41,861 bases of DNA, taken from NCBI GenBank assembly GCA_016201105.1, contig JACQDN010000054.1, forward strand, positions 1 through 41,861, written 5' to 3'. Shown here piece after piece: positions 1 to 7,062 of the stretch; position 1 is the stretch's first letter, and each line of letters begins with the position of its first letter. Source of the stretch: Pseudomonadota bacterium (GTDB lineage: Bacteria; Pseudomonadota; Alphaproteobacteria; Micropepsales; Micropepsaceae). Below the pieces are notes generated by a model. That model was not told the origin of the DNA and made no database searches. It was given only the letters and a program-made list of their open reading frames with translations. Made by a program: the position numbers and the translations under genes.

Positions 1-120
1 AGCAAATTCCGGGTGGGGGGAAGCGTCAAGGAACAGAGCGAACCATCGACCACTTCCCCCCACCCGAAAAATCCTCCTCTCTGCTCCGGATTTTTCGACC
101 TCCCCGCGAGGGGGAGGTGA
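1..120. repeat. Family A palindromic repeat, cut by the window edge, inside the SDR reading frame
   Basis: A G-rich arm at 8-23 (CCGGGTGGGGGGAAG core) is mirrored by CTTCCCCCCACCCG from 53. The right side continues with an AAAAATCC/GGATTTTT hairpin and ends in the box ACCTCCCCGCGAGGGGGAGGT. It matches the block at 807-961 part by part, apart from the spacer sequence. The left half continues beyond base 1. Confidence 0.85.
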
Positions 121-752
121 TTGGAAGAAGGCGCGTCGGCCTCGCCACCCCGCATCGCCTGCACCAGACCCGGCGTGCGGATGGCGCCGGCGGCGGAGAC
201 GACGACGTCGACGCCGTGCGGACGAAGCTCGCGCCACAGGCTCTCGCCGAACACGATGGCGAAGGCTTTGGACGCGACGTAAGCGGCCATGCGCGGCGAG
301 CCCTGAAAGCCCGCGAGCGACGACATCAGCACGAGGCCGCCGCGACCTCGCGCAACCATCTTCGGCGTGAGCGTGCGCGCGAAGATGAGCGGAGCGCGGA
401 TGTTCACGTCGACGACGCGCAGCAGTTCATCGAGCGGTTTGCCAACGAGATCGCCGAGGGGCGCATAGGCGGCGTTGTAGACGGCGAGGCCGATGTCGAG
501 ACCCGATGTCAGCGCTTCGAGCACGGCCGGCAGATCGGGACGCGCCATATCGCAGACTTGCGTGCGGACTTCGATGGCGTGGTTCGCGCGCAGGCGCGTC
601 GCGACGGCGTCGAGCAGCTCGGCGCGGCGCGCGAGGAGCAGCAGGTTGAGGCCGCGGCCTGCGAGCGCGGTGGCAAACGCCGCGCCGAGGCCTTCCGACG
701 CGCCGGCGACGACGGCCCAGGGGCCGTATTTGGTGGCGAAGGGTGATGGCAC
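1..752 (-). CDS. Short-chain dehydrogenase (SDR), 3' part replaced or interrupted by a repeat, runs off left edge
   Basis: The leftward frame from a GTG at 752 encodes a Rossmann-fold SDR: the cofactor motif GASEGLG is at about residues 17-23, the NAG equivalent reads YNAAY at about 92-96, the catalytic Ser lies in VLMSS at about 141-145, and YVASK at 158-162 gives the Tyr/Lys pair. An in-frame stop (TAG) lies 15 codons upstream of the GTG, and no ATG lies between them. Through residue about 210 (IRTPGLVQAMRGGEA) it reads as a normal SDR. It then continues without a stop into the palindromic repeat at 1-120, giving non-SDR sequence such as NHLPLAGRSKNPEQ. The usual final ~50 residues are absent or lie beyond the window. 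It is either a pseudogene truncated by a repeat or a gene with an in-frame insertion. The substrate is unknown. Confidence 0.75.
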   Translation of the reverse strand, partial: MPSPFATKYGPWAVVAGASEGLGAAFATALAGRGLNLLLLARRAELLDAVATRLRANHAIEVRTQVCDMARPDLPAVLEALTSGLDIGLAVYNAAYAPLGDLVGKPLDELLRVVDVNIRAPLIFARTLTPKMVARGRGGLVLMSSLAGFQGSPRMAAYVASKAFAIVFGESLWRELRPHGVDVVVSAAGAIRTPGLVQAMRGGEADAPSSNHLPLAGRSKNPEQRGGFFGWGEVVDGSLCSLTLPPTRNL

Positions 753-806
753 GAGTGCGGTATCCCCGGGGCGGTGAGACGGAGTGACTCGAATCTAACC
801 GTACAA

Positions 807-961
807 TCACCTCCCCCTCGTGGGGAGGTCGAAAAATCCGGAGCGTAGCGAGGGATTTTTCGGGTGGGGGGAAGTGATGAGGAGTGAGCTCAGATCTTCG
901 ACGCTTCCCCCCACCCGAAATTTGCTTCGCAAATTTCGACCTCCCCACGAGGGGGAGGTGA
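807..961. repeat. Family A palindromic repeat, complete 155-bp copy
   Basis: This is the clearest full-length copy. The order is: C-rich box 807-830, AAAAATCC/GGATTTTT hairpin (about 832-860), CGGGTGGGGGGAAG, a unique centre of about 30 bp, CTTCCCCCCACCCG, GAAATTTG/CAAATTTC hairpin (917-937), and the inverted C-rich box ending at 961. The two arms are mirror images except that the inner hairpins differ. It lies between two divergent genes, so it is not simply a terminator. Confidence 0.9.
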
Positions 962-1033
962 TACTGAAGAAATTCGACTCCGCCGCCAGTTTTGTCCGAT
1001 AAATCTCGTGCTGTTGATCAAAGGCGCTACTCC

Positions 1034-1699
1034 ATGGCTGCCAAATCCGTCACGATCCCTGTCGGCGAAGCGAAAACCTCCGGCCTCTTCCTTGCACCCA
1101 AAAACGCGCGCGCCTGTCTCGTCCTCGCGCACGGCGCGGGCGCGGGGATGACGCACAAAGCGATGAGCGCGATCGCCGATGGGTTGGCCAAGCGCGATAT
1201 CGCCACGTTGCGATTCAACTTTCTCTACATGGAGCGCGGCTCGAGGCGTCCCGATGTGCCGGCGCTGGCGCACGCGACGGTGCGCGCGGCGGTAGCGGAA
1301 GCGGCACGGCTGGCGCCGAAATTGCCCCTGTTCGCGGGGGGAAAATCGTTCGGCGGGCGGATGACGTCACAGGCGCAAGCACTTGCACCGCTCACGAACG
1401 TGCGCGGGCTGGTGTTCTTCGGCTTTCCGCTGCACCCCGCCGGCAAGCCCGGCACGGAGCGCGCGAAGCACTTGGCGGACGTCGCAGTGCCGATGCTGTT
1501 CCTGCAGGGTTCGCGCGATGCGCTGGCGGAGCTTGCGCTTGTGAAGACCGTCGTAGGCGATCTCGGCAAACGCGCCAAGCTCGCGGTGTTCGAGGATGCC
1601 GATCACAGTTTCCATATTCCGGCGAAGAGCGGGCGCAAGGATGGCGAGGTGATGGACGAGATGCTCGATATCGCGGGCGAGTGGATGCTGGGGAAGTAA
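1034..1699 (+). CDS. Alpha/beta hydrolase, KANL3/Tex30-like (dienelactone-hydrolase superfamily)
   Basis: This is a 221-residue soluble alpha/beta hydrolase. The likely catalytic triad is Ser105 in the elbow GGKSFGGRM, Asp162 in LQGSRDAL and His191 in DADHSFH. The oxyanion region is LAHGAGAGMTH at about 31-41. The small size and the AHGAG motif fit the KANL3/Tex30 group, whose bacterial members have no settled substrate. The ATG at 1034 is chosen because AAAGG lies about 11 bases upstream; a TTG at 992 would add 14 residues without a good ribosome site. The gene converges on trmFO. Function beyond ester or thioester hydrolysis is not inferable. Confidence 0.85.
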   Translation: MAAKSVTIPVGEAKTSGLFLAPKNARACLVLAHGAGAGMTHKAMSAIADGLAKRDIATLRFNFLYMERGSRRPDVPALAHATVRAAVAEAARLAPKLPLFAGGKSFGGRMTSQAQALAPLTNVRGLVFFGFPLHPAGKPGTERAKHLADVAVPMLFLQGSRDALAELALVKTVVGDLGKRAKLAVFEDADHSFHIPAKSGRKDGEVMDEMLDIAGEWMLGK

Positions 1700-1726
1700 C
1701 GAAAGCGGAGCGACACCCGTGCATCA

Positions 1727-1751
1727 TCACCTCTCCCTTGTGGAGAGGTGA
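1727..1751. repeat. Short family A hairpin box between convergent genes
   Basis: TCACCTCTCC and GGAGAGGTGA form a stem around a short loop. The box ends one base before the trmFO stop codon and follows the hydrolase stop by 27 bp. It could act as a bidirectional terminator, but neither strand shows a U-tract. It matches the outer box of the larger family A elements. Confidence 0.75.
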
Positions 1752-3107
1752 TTATTCCGCTGCTTCCTTGTGCGGGTTCAGCCAGGTATCGAGATCCGTC
1801 AGCGCACGTTGCGACATGACCTTCTTGCGGTCGCGGCCGCGGGTGCGCGCGGATTTGTCGAGGTCGGGGAAGAGGCCGAAGTTGACGTTCATCGGCTGAA
1901 AGGTTTTTGCGTCGGCGCCGCCGGTGATGTGGGCGAGCAGTGCGCCGAAGGCGGTGGTGGCGGGCGGCAGTGAAATCGCGGCGCCGTTCTGTTCGGCGGC
2001 GGCGAAGCGCCCCGCGAGCAATCCGATGGCCGCGCTTTCGACATAGCCTTCGACGCCGGTCACCTGCCCCGCAAAACGCAGCGATGGCCGTGTTTTCAGG
2101 CGTAGCGTGGAATCCAGCAGGCGCGGCGAGTTGATGAAGGTGTTGCGGTGAAGACCACCAAGGCGGGCAAATTGCGCGTTCTCGAGGCCCGGGATCGTGC
2201 GGAAGATGCGCGTCTGCTCGCCATGTTTCAGCTTGGTCTGAAAGCCCACCATGTTCCACAGCGTGCCGAGCGCATTGTCCTGGCGCAGTTGCACGACGGC
2301 GTGCGGACGCCGGCCGGTGCGCGTGTCGCAGAGGCCGACCGGTTTCATCGGACCGAAGCGCAAAGTCTCGATGCCGCGCGCGGCCATGACTTCGATGGGC
2401 AGGCAGCCTTCGAAATAAGGCGTGGATTTTTCCCAGTCCTTGAATTCGGTTTTTTCGCCGGCGAGCAATGTCTCGATGAAGGCTTGGTACTGCGCCTCGT
2501 CGAGCGGACAGTTGACGTAGTCCGCGCCGTCGCCCCCGGGACCTTTCTTGTCGTAGCGCGACTGCATCCACGCCACCGACATGTCGATGGACTCGCGATG
2601 CACGATGGGCGCGATGGCGTCGAAGAAGGAAAGCGAATCTTCGGACGTGAGCGCGCGGATGGCTTCGGCGAGCGCGAGCGAGGTCAGCGGGCCGGTGGCG
2701 AGAATGACGGAGGACCAGTCTTCGGGGGGAAGACCCGCGATCTCCTCGCGGCGGATGTCGATGCGCGGATGAGTTTCCAGCGCTTGCGTCACCGCAGCGG
2801 AGAAGCCGTGGCGGTCCACCGCCAGCGCGCCGCCGGCGGGAAGCTTGTGCGCGTCGGCGCTTTTCATGATGAGCGAGCCGGCCCGGCGCATCTCTTCGTG
2901 CAGCAGGCCGACGGCGTTGTTTTCCGCGTCGTCGGAGCGGAAGGAGTTCGAGCAGACGAGTTCGGCAAGGCCGTCCGTCTGGTGGGCGTCGGTGCCGCGC
3001 ACCGGGCGCATCTCGTGCAGCACGACGCGGACGCCGGCCTCAGCCGCCTGCCAGGCCGCTTCCGAGCCCGCGAGCCCGCCGCCGACGATGTGGATGGTTG
3101 TGCTCAT
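1752..3107 (-). CDS. trmFO: TrmFO, folate/FAD-dependent tRNA (uracil-54-C5)-methyltransferase
   Basis: This 451-residue flavoprotein forms 5-methyluridine at position 54 of tRNA, taking the carbon from methylenetetrahydrofolate and reducing power from FADH2. The N-terminal dinucleotide motif [13 protein letters not shown] is at about 7-19. The conserved segment [19 protein letters not shown] starts at about 49 and contains Cys52, equivalent to the family's conserved N-terminal cysteine. A second conserved Cys lies in [10 protein letters not shown]. The C-terminal GLFPDL...KKVMSQRAL segment is typical. The start at 3107 ([10 protein letters not shown]) follows GGAGG at good spacing; a longer frame to 3185 lacks support. 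Length and motifs are normal for the family. Confidence 0.97.
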   Translation of the reverse strand: MSTTIHIVGGGLAGSEAAWQAAEAGVRVVLHEMRPVRGTDAHQTDGLAELVCSNSFRSDDAENNAVGLLHEEMRRAGSLIMKSADAHKLPAGGALAVDRHGFSAAVTQALETHPRIDIRREEIAGLPPEDWSSVILATGPLTSLALAEAIRALTSEDSLSFFDAIAPIVHRESIDMSVAWMQSRYDKKGPGGDGADYVNCPLDEAQYQAFIETLLAGEKTEFKDWEKSTPYFEGCLPIEVMAARGIETLRFGPMKPVGLCDTRTGRRPHAVVQLRQDNALGTLWNMVGFQTKLKHGEQTRIFRTIPGLENAQFARLGGLHRNTFINSPRLLDSTLRLKTRPSLRFAGQVTGVEGYVESAAIGLLAGRFAAAEQNGAAISLPPATTAFGALLAHITGGADAKTFQPMNVNFGLFPDLDKSARTRGRDRKKVMSQRALTDLDTWLNPHKEAAE

Positions 3108-3146
3108 TGCCTCCGATGTAGAGCAAATGTCGGGAAAAATGAAGGA

Positions 3147-3312
3147 TTCACGCGGAGGCGCGGAGACGCGGAGCGGTCGGCGCAAGCTTCGCGACCGGAC
3201 TCAGCAGTCGACAAGCGATTCCGGCGCGCTTCGCGCGCCCACAAAAATATCCTACTGGTGAAAAGAGCTACCGAATGCTCGGTTCCTCCGCGTCTCCGCG
3301 GCTCCGCGTGAA
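3147..3312. repeat. Family R2 long inverted repeat (CGCGGAGGCGCGGAGACGCGG type)
   Basis: TTCACGCGGAGGCGCGGAG at the left is mirrored by CTCCGCGGCTCCGCGTGAA type sequence at the right, about 166 bp end to end. The inner part holds CCGGCGCGCTTCGCGCGCC, which recurs with small changes in the second copy at 10701-10878. The block sits upstream of trmFO and downstream of the synthase-like gene. Confidence 0.88.
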
Positions 3313-3346
3313 CCATTCTTCTTTTGCTCGCATAGGAAAGATGGGT

Positions 3347-3365
3347 CGCCCGGACAAGCCGGGCG
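3347..3365. repeat. Small GC hairpin
   Basis: CGCCCGG and CCGGGCG form a perfect 7-bp stem around ACAAG, within GGGTCGCCCGGACAAGCC. It lies just downstream of the stop of the leftward synthase-like gene (3379). It may act in 3'-end formation or may be another short dispersed repeat. Only one copy was seen here. Confidence 0.5.
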
Positions 3366-3378
3366 ATGACGGCGTGGT

Positions 3379-4197
3379 TCAAATCCGCCCGCGCGTTGCG
3401 GCGAGCAGGAGGGAGAATTGGCGGCGGTAGATGGGGGCTTCGCGGCTTCGCCGGAGGGCGGATTTGAGATGCAGCGGAACCAGCGTGGCCGGGAGGACGG
3501 CGGCGAAGGCGTGGCGCGGCTGCGGCAGGCGTCTCGCGTTTTCGTAATGCGCGCGCGCGCGGGCGGCGATTGCGCCGGTGATGACGGCCAGTTTCGTTTC
3601 GCAATCCTTGGAATGCAGCTGCGCCGGCGTGAGGCCGTGCGTCGCCAGAAGATCGAGCGGCAGATAAAGTTTTCCGCGCTCGGCATGCGCTGCCAGCGAG
3701 CGCAAGACCCCCGTGAGCCCGTAGGCGATCCCCGCTTCTTTCGCGAAAGTGTCGACCTCGCCTTCCGCACCCAGAACGCGCGCGGCCAGGCGCATGAGAT
3801 TGCCGGATGTCGCGTCGGCATAGGCTTCCAGCGCCGCCATGTCGGCAAAGGTTTCGGGGAGCACGTCGAATTCGCGCGCGCCGATCATCGCTTCGAAGAG
3901 TTCGAGCGGCGGGCCGACGCCGGCGAACACTTCCACCAGACCGCGCGCCACGTCGTGGCCGCGCTGATGCAGGTCGCGCGCGGCTTGCACCGTCTCGCGC
4001 CACCATTGCAGGCGGATCTGGCCCAGCATCGGTTCCTTCACCGTTTCGCCGACATGCGCCAGTTCGTGATTGAAGGCGTAGAGCGCGAAGAGCAGCGGGC
4101 GGCGATCTTCGGGCGCGAACAGCGCGGAGAAATAGCGGTCGGGATCGTGCTCGCGCACGGTTTTTTCGCAGGCTTCTAGAGAAGCTTCGAGATTCAT
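3379..4197 (-). CDS. Phytoene/squalene synthase family protein, likely non-catalytic (NDUFAF6-like)
   Basis: This 272-residue all-alpha protein has the isoprenoid synthase family fold pattern: RPLLFALYAFNHELAHVGE at about 33-51, IRLQWWRETV at 61-70, and a C-terminal segment ending ERGKLYLPLDLLATHGL. The Asp-rich diphosphate-binding motifs are eroded: the first reads FNHELAHVGE, and the second reads LRSLAAHAERGKLYLP where true synthases keep two Asp residues. This resembles the NDUFAF6 group linked to respiratory complex I assembly rather than carotenoid or hopanoid synthesis. The start is set at MNLEASLEAC (4197); the longer frame to 4317 is translated repeat. The ribosome site is weak. Family assignment is firm; role is inferred. 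Confidence 0.85.
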   Translation of the reverse strand: MNLEASLEACEKTVREHDPDRYFSALFAPEDRRPLLFALYAFNHELAHVGETVKEPMLGQIRLQWWRETVQAARDLHQRGHDVARGLVEVFAGVGPPLELFEAMIGAREFDVLPETFADMAALEAYADATSGNLMRLAARVLGAEGEVDTFAKEAGIAYGLTGVLRSLAAHAERGKLYLPLDLLATHGLTPAQLHSKDCETKLAVITGAIAARARAHYENARRLPQPRHAFAAVLPATLVPLHLKSALRRSREAPIYRRQFSLLLAATRGRI

Positions 4198-4210
4198 CAC
4201 ACCACTATGC

Positions 4211-4382
4211 ACTCCCTCTCCCCCGCAGGGGGAGAGGGCGGGGTGAGGGGGTGTCGAAGTTCGAGCGCGAATGTTGGGAGCGGTTGCACGATGGGAATAC
4301 AGAGTGTTCGATTCCAAATTTCGTGGCGCGTCGAGTCCCCCTCACCCCGCCCTCGCCCCCGCTGAAGCGGGGCGAGGGAGAT
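4211..4382. repeat. Family C inverted repeat (CTCCCTCTCCCCCGCAGGGG type)
   Basis: The left arm at 4211-4253 contains a CCCTCTCCCCC/GGGGGAGAGGG hairpin followed by a GGGGTGAGGGGG tail. The right arm at 4334-4382 is its inverted, diverged copy. The centre of about 80 bp is unique. The block ends one base before the stop of the TetR gene and begins 14 bases upstream of the start of the next leftward gene. Confidence 0.85.
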
Positions 4383-4979
4383 TCACTTTGCGATCAGCCG
4401 CCCGACCATATCCGTAACCACCACCTGCGCCTGCTGGCGGCTCAGTTTCTGCTCCTGGCGCAGGCGGCGCCAGGATTCGAAGGAGAGCGTCAGATCGAGC
4501 GCTTCGAGCAGAGGCCGCTCGCGCGCGATATCCGCCGGCAGCAGCGCTTCCAGCGCGGCGCGCTGATATTTCACGATCCTGCGGCTTTCGGCGCGCAGGA
4601 ATGCCGAGTGATGGCGGTGCACGTCGGCCGCGATCTTGACCTGCATGATGCGTTCGAAAATCTCGGCGCGGCGGGCCAGCAGTTCCGCCAGTTTTTCGCG
4701 CCAGGTGCGCCCGGCATAGGGCGCCTGAAAGAGTGGCAGAATCTCGCGCTCCATGAGCACGTTCATCTCGCGGTAAAGGCCGTCCATGTTCTCGAAGTGG
4801 CGAAAGACGGTGCGCAGGCCCACTTTGGCCCGCTCCGCCACCGCTTCGGCGCCGGGCGCCACGACGCCTTCGCGCACCAGCGCCAGCATGGCGGCCACGA
4901 TCTTTTCTCGGCTCGCCTCGGAGCGGCGGCGGCGGCCGTCTTCGCTCTGCGACCCCCGGGATTTCGCGGCAACGCTCAC
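4383..4979 (-). CDS. TetR/AcrR-family transcriptional regulator
   Basis: This 198-residue protein has an N-terminal helix-turn-helix at about residues 23-70 (AERAKVGLRTVFRHFENMDGLY), typical of TetR repressors, and a helical C-terminal ligand domain. The GTG at 4979 is preceded by GGGAG at good spacing; the frame continues upstream to 5930, but that part is antisense to the dehalogenase. It is divergent from the dehalogenase gene, and a perfect 14-bp inverted repeat lies 25 bp upstream of the GTG. The context predicts that it represses its own gene and the dehalogenase operon, with an unknown effector, perhaps a substrate of the enzyme. Confidence 0.92.
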   Translation of the reverse strand: MSVAAKSRGSQSEDGRRRRSEASREKIVAAMLALVREGVVAPGAEAVAERAKVGLRTVFRHFENMDGLYREMNVLMEREILPLFQAPYAGRTWREKLAELLARRAEIFERIMQVKIAADVHRHHSAFLRAESRRIVKYQRAALEALLPADIARERPLLEALDLTLSFESWRRLRQEQKLSRQQAQVVVTDMVGRLIAK

Positions 4980-5003
4980 GGTTTCTCCCGGTTGACAGTG
5001 CCG

Positions 5004-5036
5004 CAATCTATTGGCACGATTAGTGCCAATAGATTG
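5004..5036. promoter_or_regulatory. Perfect 14-bp inverted repeat, probable TetR operator
   Basis: CAATCTATTGGCAC (5004-5017), spacer GATTA, and GTGCCAATAGATTG (5023-5036) form an exact dyad in the divergent tetR/dehalogenase intergenic region. A TTGACA-like hexamer at 4992-4997 lies just to its left, but no convincing -10 box was found at standard spacing on either strand. Size and position fit an autoregulatory TetR operator covering both promoters. Confidence 0.8.
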
Positions 5037-5093
5037 GTCGCGCCTAAAGCTGTTGTCAATCAAGAATGAAGATGGGCGGGAATGGAGACGGAC

Positions 5094-5999
5094 ATGAAAA
5101 TCTTGCGCACGCCGGACGAACGCTTCGCCAATTTGCCGGACTATCCGTTCGCCGCGCATTATGTGGACGTGGCGAGCGGCGATGGCGCATCGTTGCGCAT
5201 CCATACTGTCGACGAAGGTCCCAAGAGCGCCGCGCCCATTCTTCTGATGCACGGCGAGCCTTCGTGGTCTTATCTCTATCGCAAGATGATCGCGCAGCTT
5301 GTCGCGAAGGGGCATCGTGTCGTGGCGCCGGACCTTGTCGGGTTCGGCAAGTCCGACAAGCCCGCCGACATCCACGACTACACCTATGAGCGCCATGTCG
5401 CCTGGATGAGCGAGTGGCTCGCCAAAACGGGGCTGACGAATATCACGCTGTTCTGCCAGGACTGGGGCGGGCTGATCGGCTTGCGCCTGGTTTCTGCGTT
5501 CCCCGAAAAATTCGCCCGCGTCATCGTGGCCAATACGGGGCTGCCGACCGGCAGCGGCATGAGCAAGGGCTTCGAATCCTGGCTCGCGTTCAGCCAGAGC
5601 GTGCCGGTGCTGCCGATCGGGCAGATCCTGAACGGCGGCTCGGTGCGCGAACTCAGCGAGGCCGAACGCGCGGCCTACGAGGCGCCCTATCCTTCCGAAG
5701 AATTCAAGGCCGGCGCGCGGCGCTTTCCGGCACTCGTTCCGGTCACGCCCGAACACGGCTCCGTGGCGGAAAACAAGCAGGCCTGGAGCGTGCTGGAGAA
5801 ATTCGAAAAGCCGTTCCTCACCGCCTTCAGCGACAGCGATGCCGTCACCAAAGGCGGCGAAGCGGCATTTCAGAGCCGCGTGCCGGGCGCGGCGAAGCAA
5901 AAGCACGTCACCATCGCCGGCGGTGGACATTTTCTGCAGGAAGACAAGCCCGAAGAGCTCGCCGCGCTGATTGACCAGTTCGTCTGCGGCACGCTGTGA
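5094..5999 (+). CDS. Haloalkane dehalogenase (HLD-I/DhmA-like alpha/beta hydrolase)
   Basis: This 301-residue cytoplasmic enzyme is predicted to hydrolyse carbon-halogen bonds through an alkyl-enzyme ester. The oxyanion motif HGEP is at 53-56. The nucleophile Asp123 lies in [10 protein letters not shown], with Trp124 as one halide-binding residue, and Trp163 (FESWLAF) is a candidate for the second. The acid is Asp247 or Asp249 in FSDSDAVT, and the base is His279 in GGGHFLQED. The N-terminus [11 protein letters not shown] matches subfamily I members. The start at 5094 is preferred over 5082 because GGAG lies 6 bases upstream. Epoxide hydrolases share the fold, but they have Tyr lid residues instead of this Trp pattern. 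It leads a likely three-gene operon. Confidence 0.87.
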   Translation: MKILRTPDERFANLPDYPFAAHYVDVASGDGASLRIHTVDEGPKSAAPILLMHGEPSWSYLYRKMIAQLVAKGHRVVAPDLVGFGKSDKPADIHDYTYERHVAWMSEWLAKTGLTNITLFCQDWGGLIGLRLVSAFPEKFARVIVANTGLPTGSGMSKGFESWLAFSQSVPVLPIGQILNGGSVRELSEAERAAYEAPYPSEEFKAGARRFPALVPVTPEHGSVAENKQAWSVLEKFEKPFLTAFSDSDAVTKGGEAAFQSRVPGAAKQKHVTIAGGGHFLQEDKPEELAALIDQFVCGTL

Positions 6000-6039
6000 C
6001 GGGAAGTTTTGATCGCGGGATTGTAACGGAGAAATTGAG

Positions 6040-6450
6040 ATGAAAGTCGAAAACGCCCTCTATCCCACGTCGGACCGCATCGCCGATTTGATGGCGAATG
6101 CATCCAGGGAACCGATCGTGATGCTCAATCTGCTCAAGTTCCGGGACAAGGCGGTCTACACGGACGGACGCCAAAGCGATCTTACGGGGCGCGAAGCCTA
6201 CATGCTCTATGGGCTGCCCATGCAGACGCATGTGGAAAGCCACGGCGGCAAGATGATCTTCATCGGCGATATCGCTTCGCTCGTCATCGGCGAAGTGGAC
6301 GAGATGTGGGACGTGGCGGCGCTGATGCAATATCCCTCGCCCGCCGCGTTCGCCAAGATCGCCACCTCGCCGGAAGTCGCCAAAATCGGCGTGCATCGCG
6401 CAGCAGGATTGCAGGGGCAATTGCTGATCCGCGTGACACAGCGGGGCTGA
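6040..6450 (+). CDS. DUF1330-like protein
   Basis: This is a 136-residue soluble protein with the DUF1330/dimeric alpha-beta barrel signature: PIVMLNLLKFRD at about 25-36, a middle segment with GGKMIFIGDI, and SPAAFAKIATSPEV near the end. Members are small ferredoxin-like-fold proteins without an agreed reaction. It begins 40 bp after the dehalogenase with GGAG 7 bases before the ATG, so co-transcription is likely. It may act as an accessory in the same degradative or stress response, but nothing in the sequence shows this. Confidence 0.8.
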   Translation: MKVENALYPTSDRIADLMANASREPIVMLNLLKFRDKAVYTDGRQSDLTGREAYMLYGLPMQTHVESHGGKMIFIGDIASLVIGEVDEMWDVAALMQYPSPAAFAKIATSPEVAKIGVHRAAGLQGQLLIRVTQRG

Positions 6451-6454
6451 CACG

Positions 6455-6853
6455 ATGCGACGCTTGCCTTCGATCGTTCTTGCCTTCATCGCGCTCATCA
6501 ATCTGGTGCGCGGCAGCATCCACGCTTTCGCGCCGGACGGCGGCGCGCATTCGATCGCGGGCCTGGATCTTTCCAGCAACGCGCAAACGATCCTCAACCT
6601 CTTCGCGGCGCTGGGCCTGCAGCAGATCGTGCTCGGCCTGTTCGAGATTTACATCCTGCTGCGGCGGCGCGATCTGGTGTGGCTCGCGCTCGCCCTGCAG
6701 ACCGCGCAGACGGCTGTCGGCGTGGCGAATCTCTATCTGTGGCGCACGATGCCCGTGCATGTGCCGGGGGAGAAATTCAACGCGGCGCTACTGGTGGTGC
6801 TCGTGGCGGCGTTGGGCGTGGCGCTGATGCAGCGCCGGGCGATGCAAAACTAA
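6455..6853 (+). CDS. Small integral membrane protein, unknown function
   Basis: This 132-residue protein has about four hydrophobic segments (around 5-20, 45-70, 75-95 and 108-125) with Arg-rich loops (LRRRDL, MQRRAMQN). It starts 4 bp after the DUF1330 stop, so it belongs to the same transcript. The pattern recalls small DoxX- or DUF4345-like membrane proteins, but I do not recognise a family motif. It ends before the 170-bp inverted repeat at 6873. Confidence 0.7.
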   Translation: MRRLPSIVLAFIALINLVRGSIHAFAPDGGAHSIAGLDLSSNAQTILNLFAALGLQQIVLGLFEIYILLRRRDLVWLALALQTAQTAVGVANLYLWRTMPVHVPGEKFNAALLVVLVAALGVALMQRRAMQN

Positions 6854-6872
6854 GGCGACACTCCACTCCTGC

Positions 6873-7042
6873 GCTTCCTCCCCCGCCGTTGCGGGGGAGG
6901 TGGCTCGCGCGTAGCGCGAGACGGAGGGGGTGACGGTAGACGCGAAAAATAGCGCGTTGTCCGTCGAATTTCCCGCCACCCCCTCCGCTTCGCTCGCGAA
7001 GGGCTCGCTCGGCACCTCCCCCGCAACGGCGGGGGAGGAAGC
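6873..7042. repeat. 170-bp repeat with perfect 30-bp terminal inverted repeats
   Basis: The first 30 bases (starting GCTTCCTCCCCCGCC at 6873) are exactly reverse-complementary to 7013-7042. Each arm is itself a hairpin (CCTCCCCCGC/GCGGGGGAGG). Inner parts include a CTCGCGCG/CGCGCGAG-like hairpin and a GGAGGGGGTG/CACCCCCTCC pair. It lies between convergent genes (stops at 6853 and 7063). It is built like family A with different box sequences. Confidence 0.9.
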
Positions 7043-7062
7043 ACGAGGCGGAAGAGCTGCGC

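Noticed and set aside
117..746. Rightward 209-residue frame rich in Arg, Gly and Glu
   Set aside because: It is antisense to the SDR, whose motifs are clear on the other strand.
820..1002. Rightward 60-residue frame (MGRSKNPERSEG...)
   Set aside because: It is a translation of the family A palindrome; similar peptides appear from other repeat copies and carry no gene-like features.
5004..5036. Terminator interpretation of the perfect dyad
   Set aside because: It lies upstream of both divergent genes, has no T-tract, and is better explained as an operator.
4383..5930. Single 515-residue leftward protein
   Set aside because: Only the last 198 residues are the TetR protein; the rest is antisense to the dehalogenase and includes the operator region.
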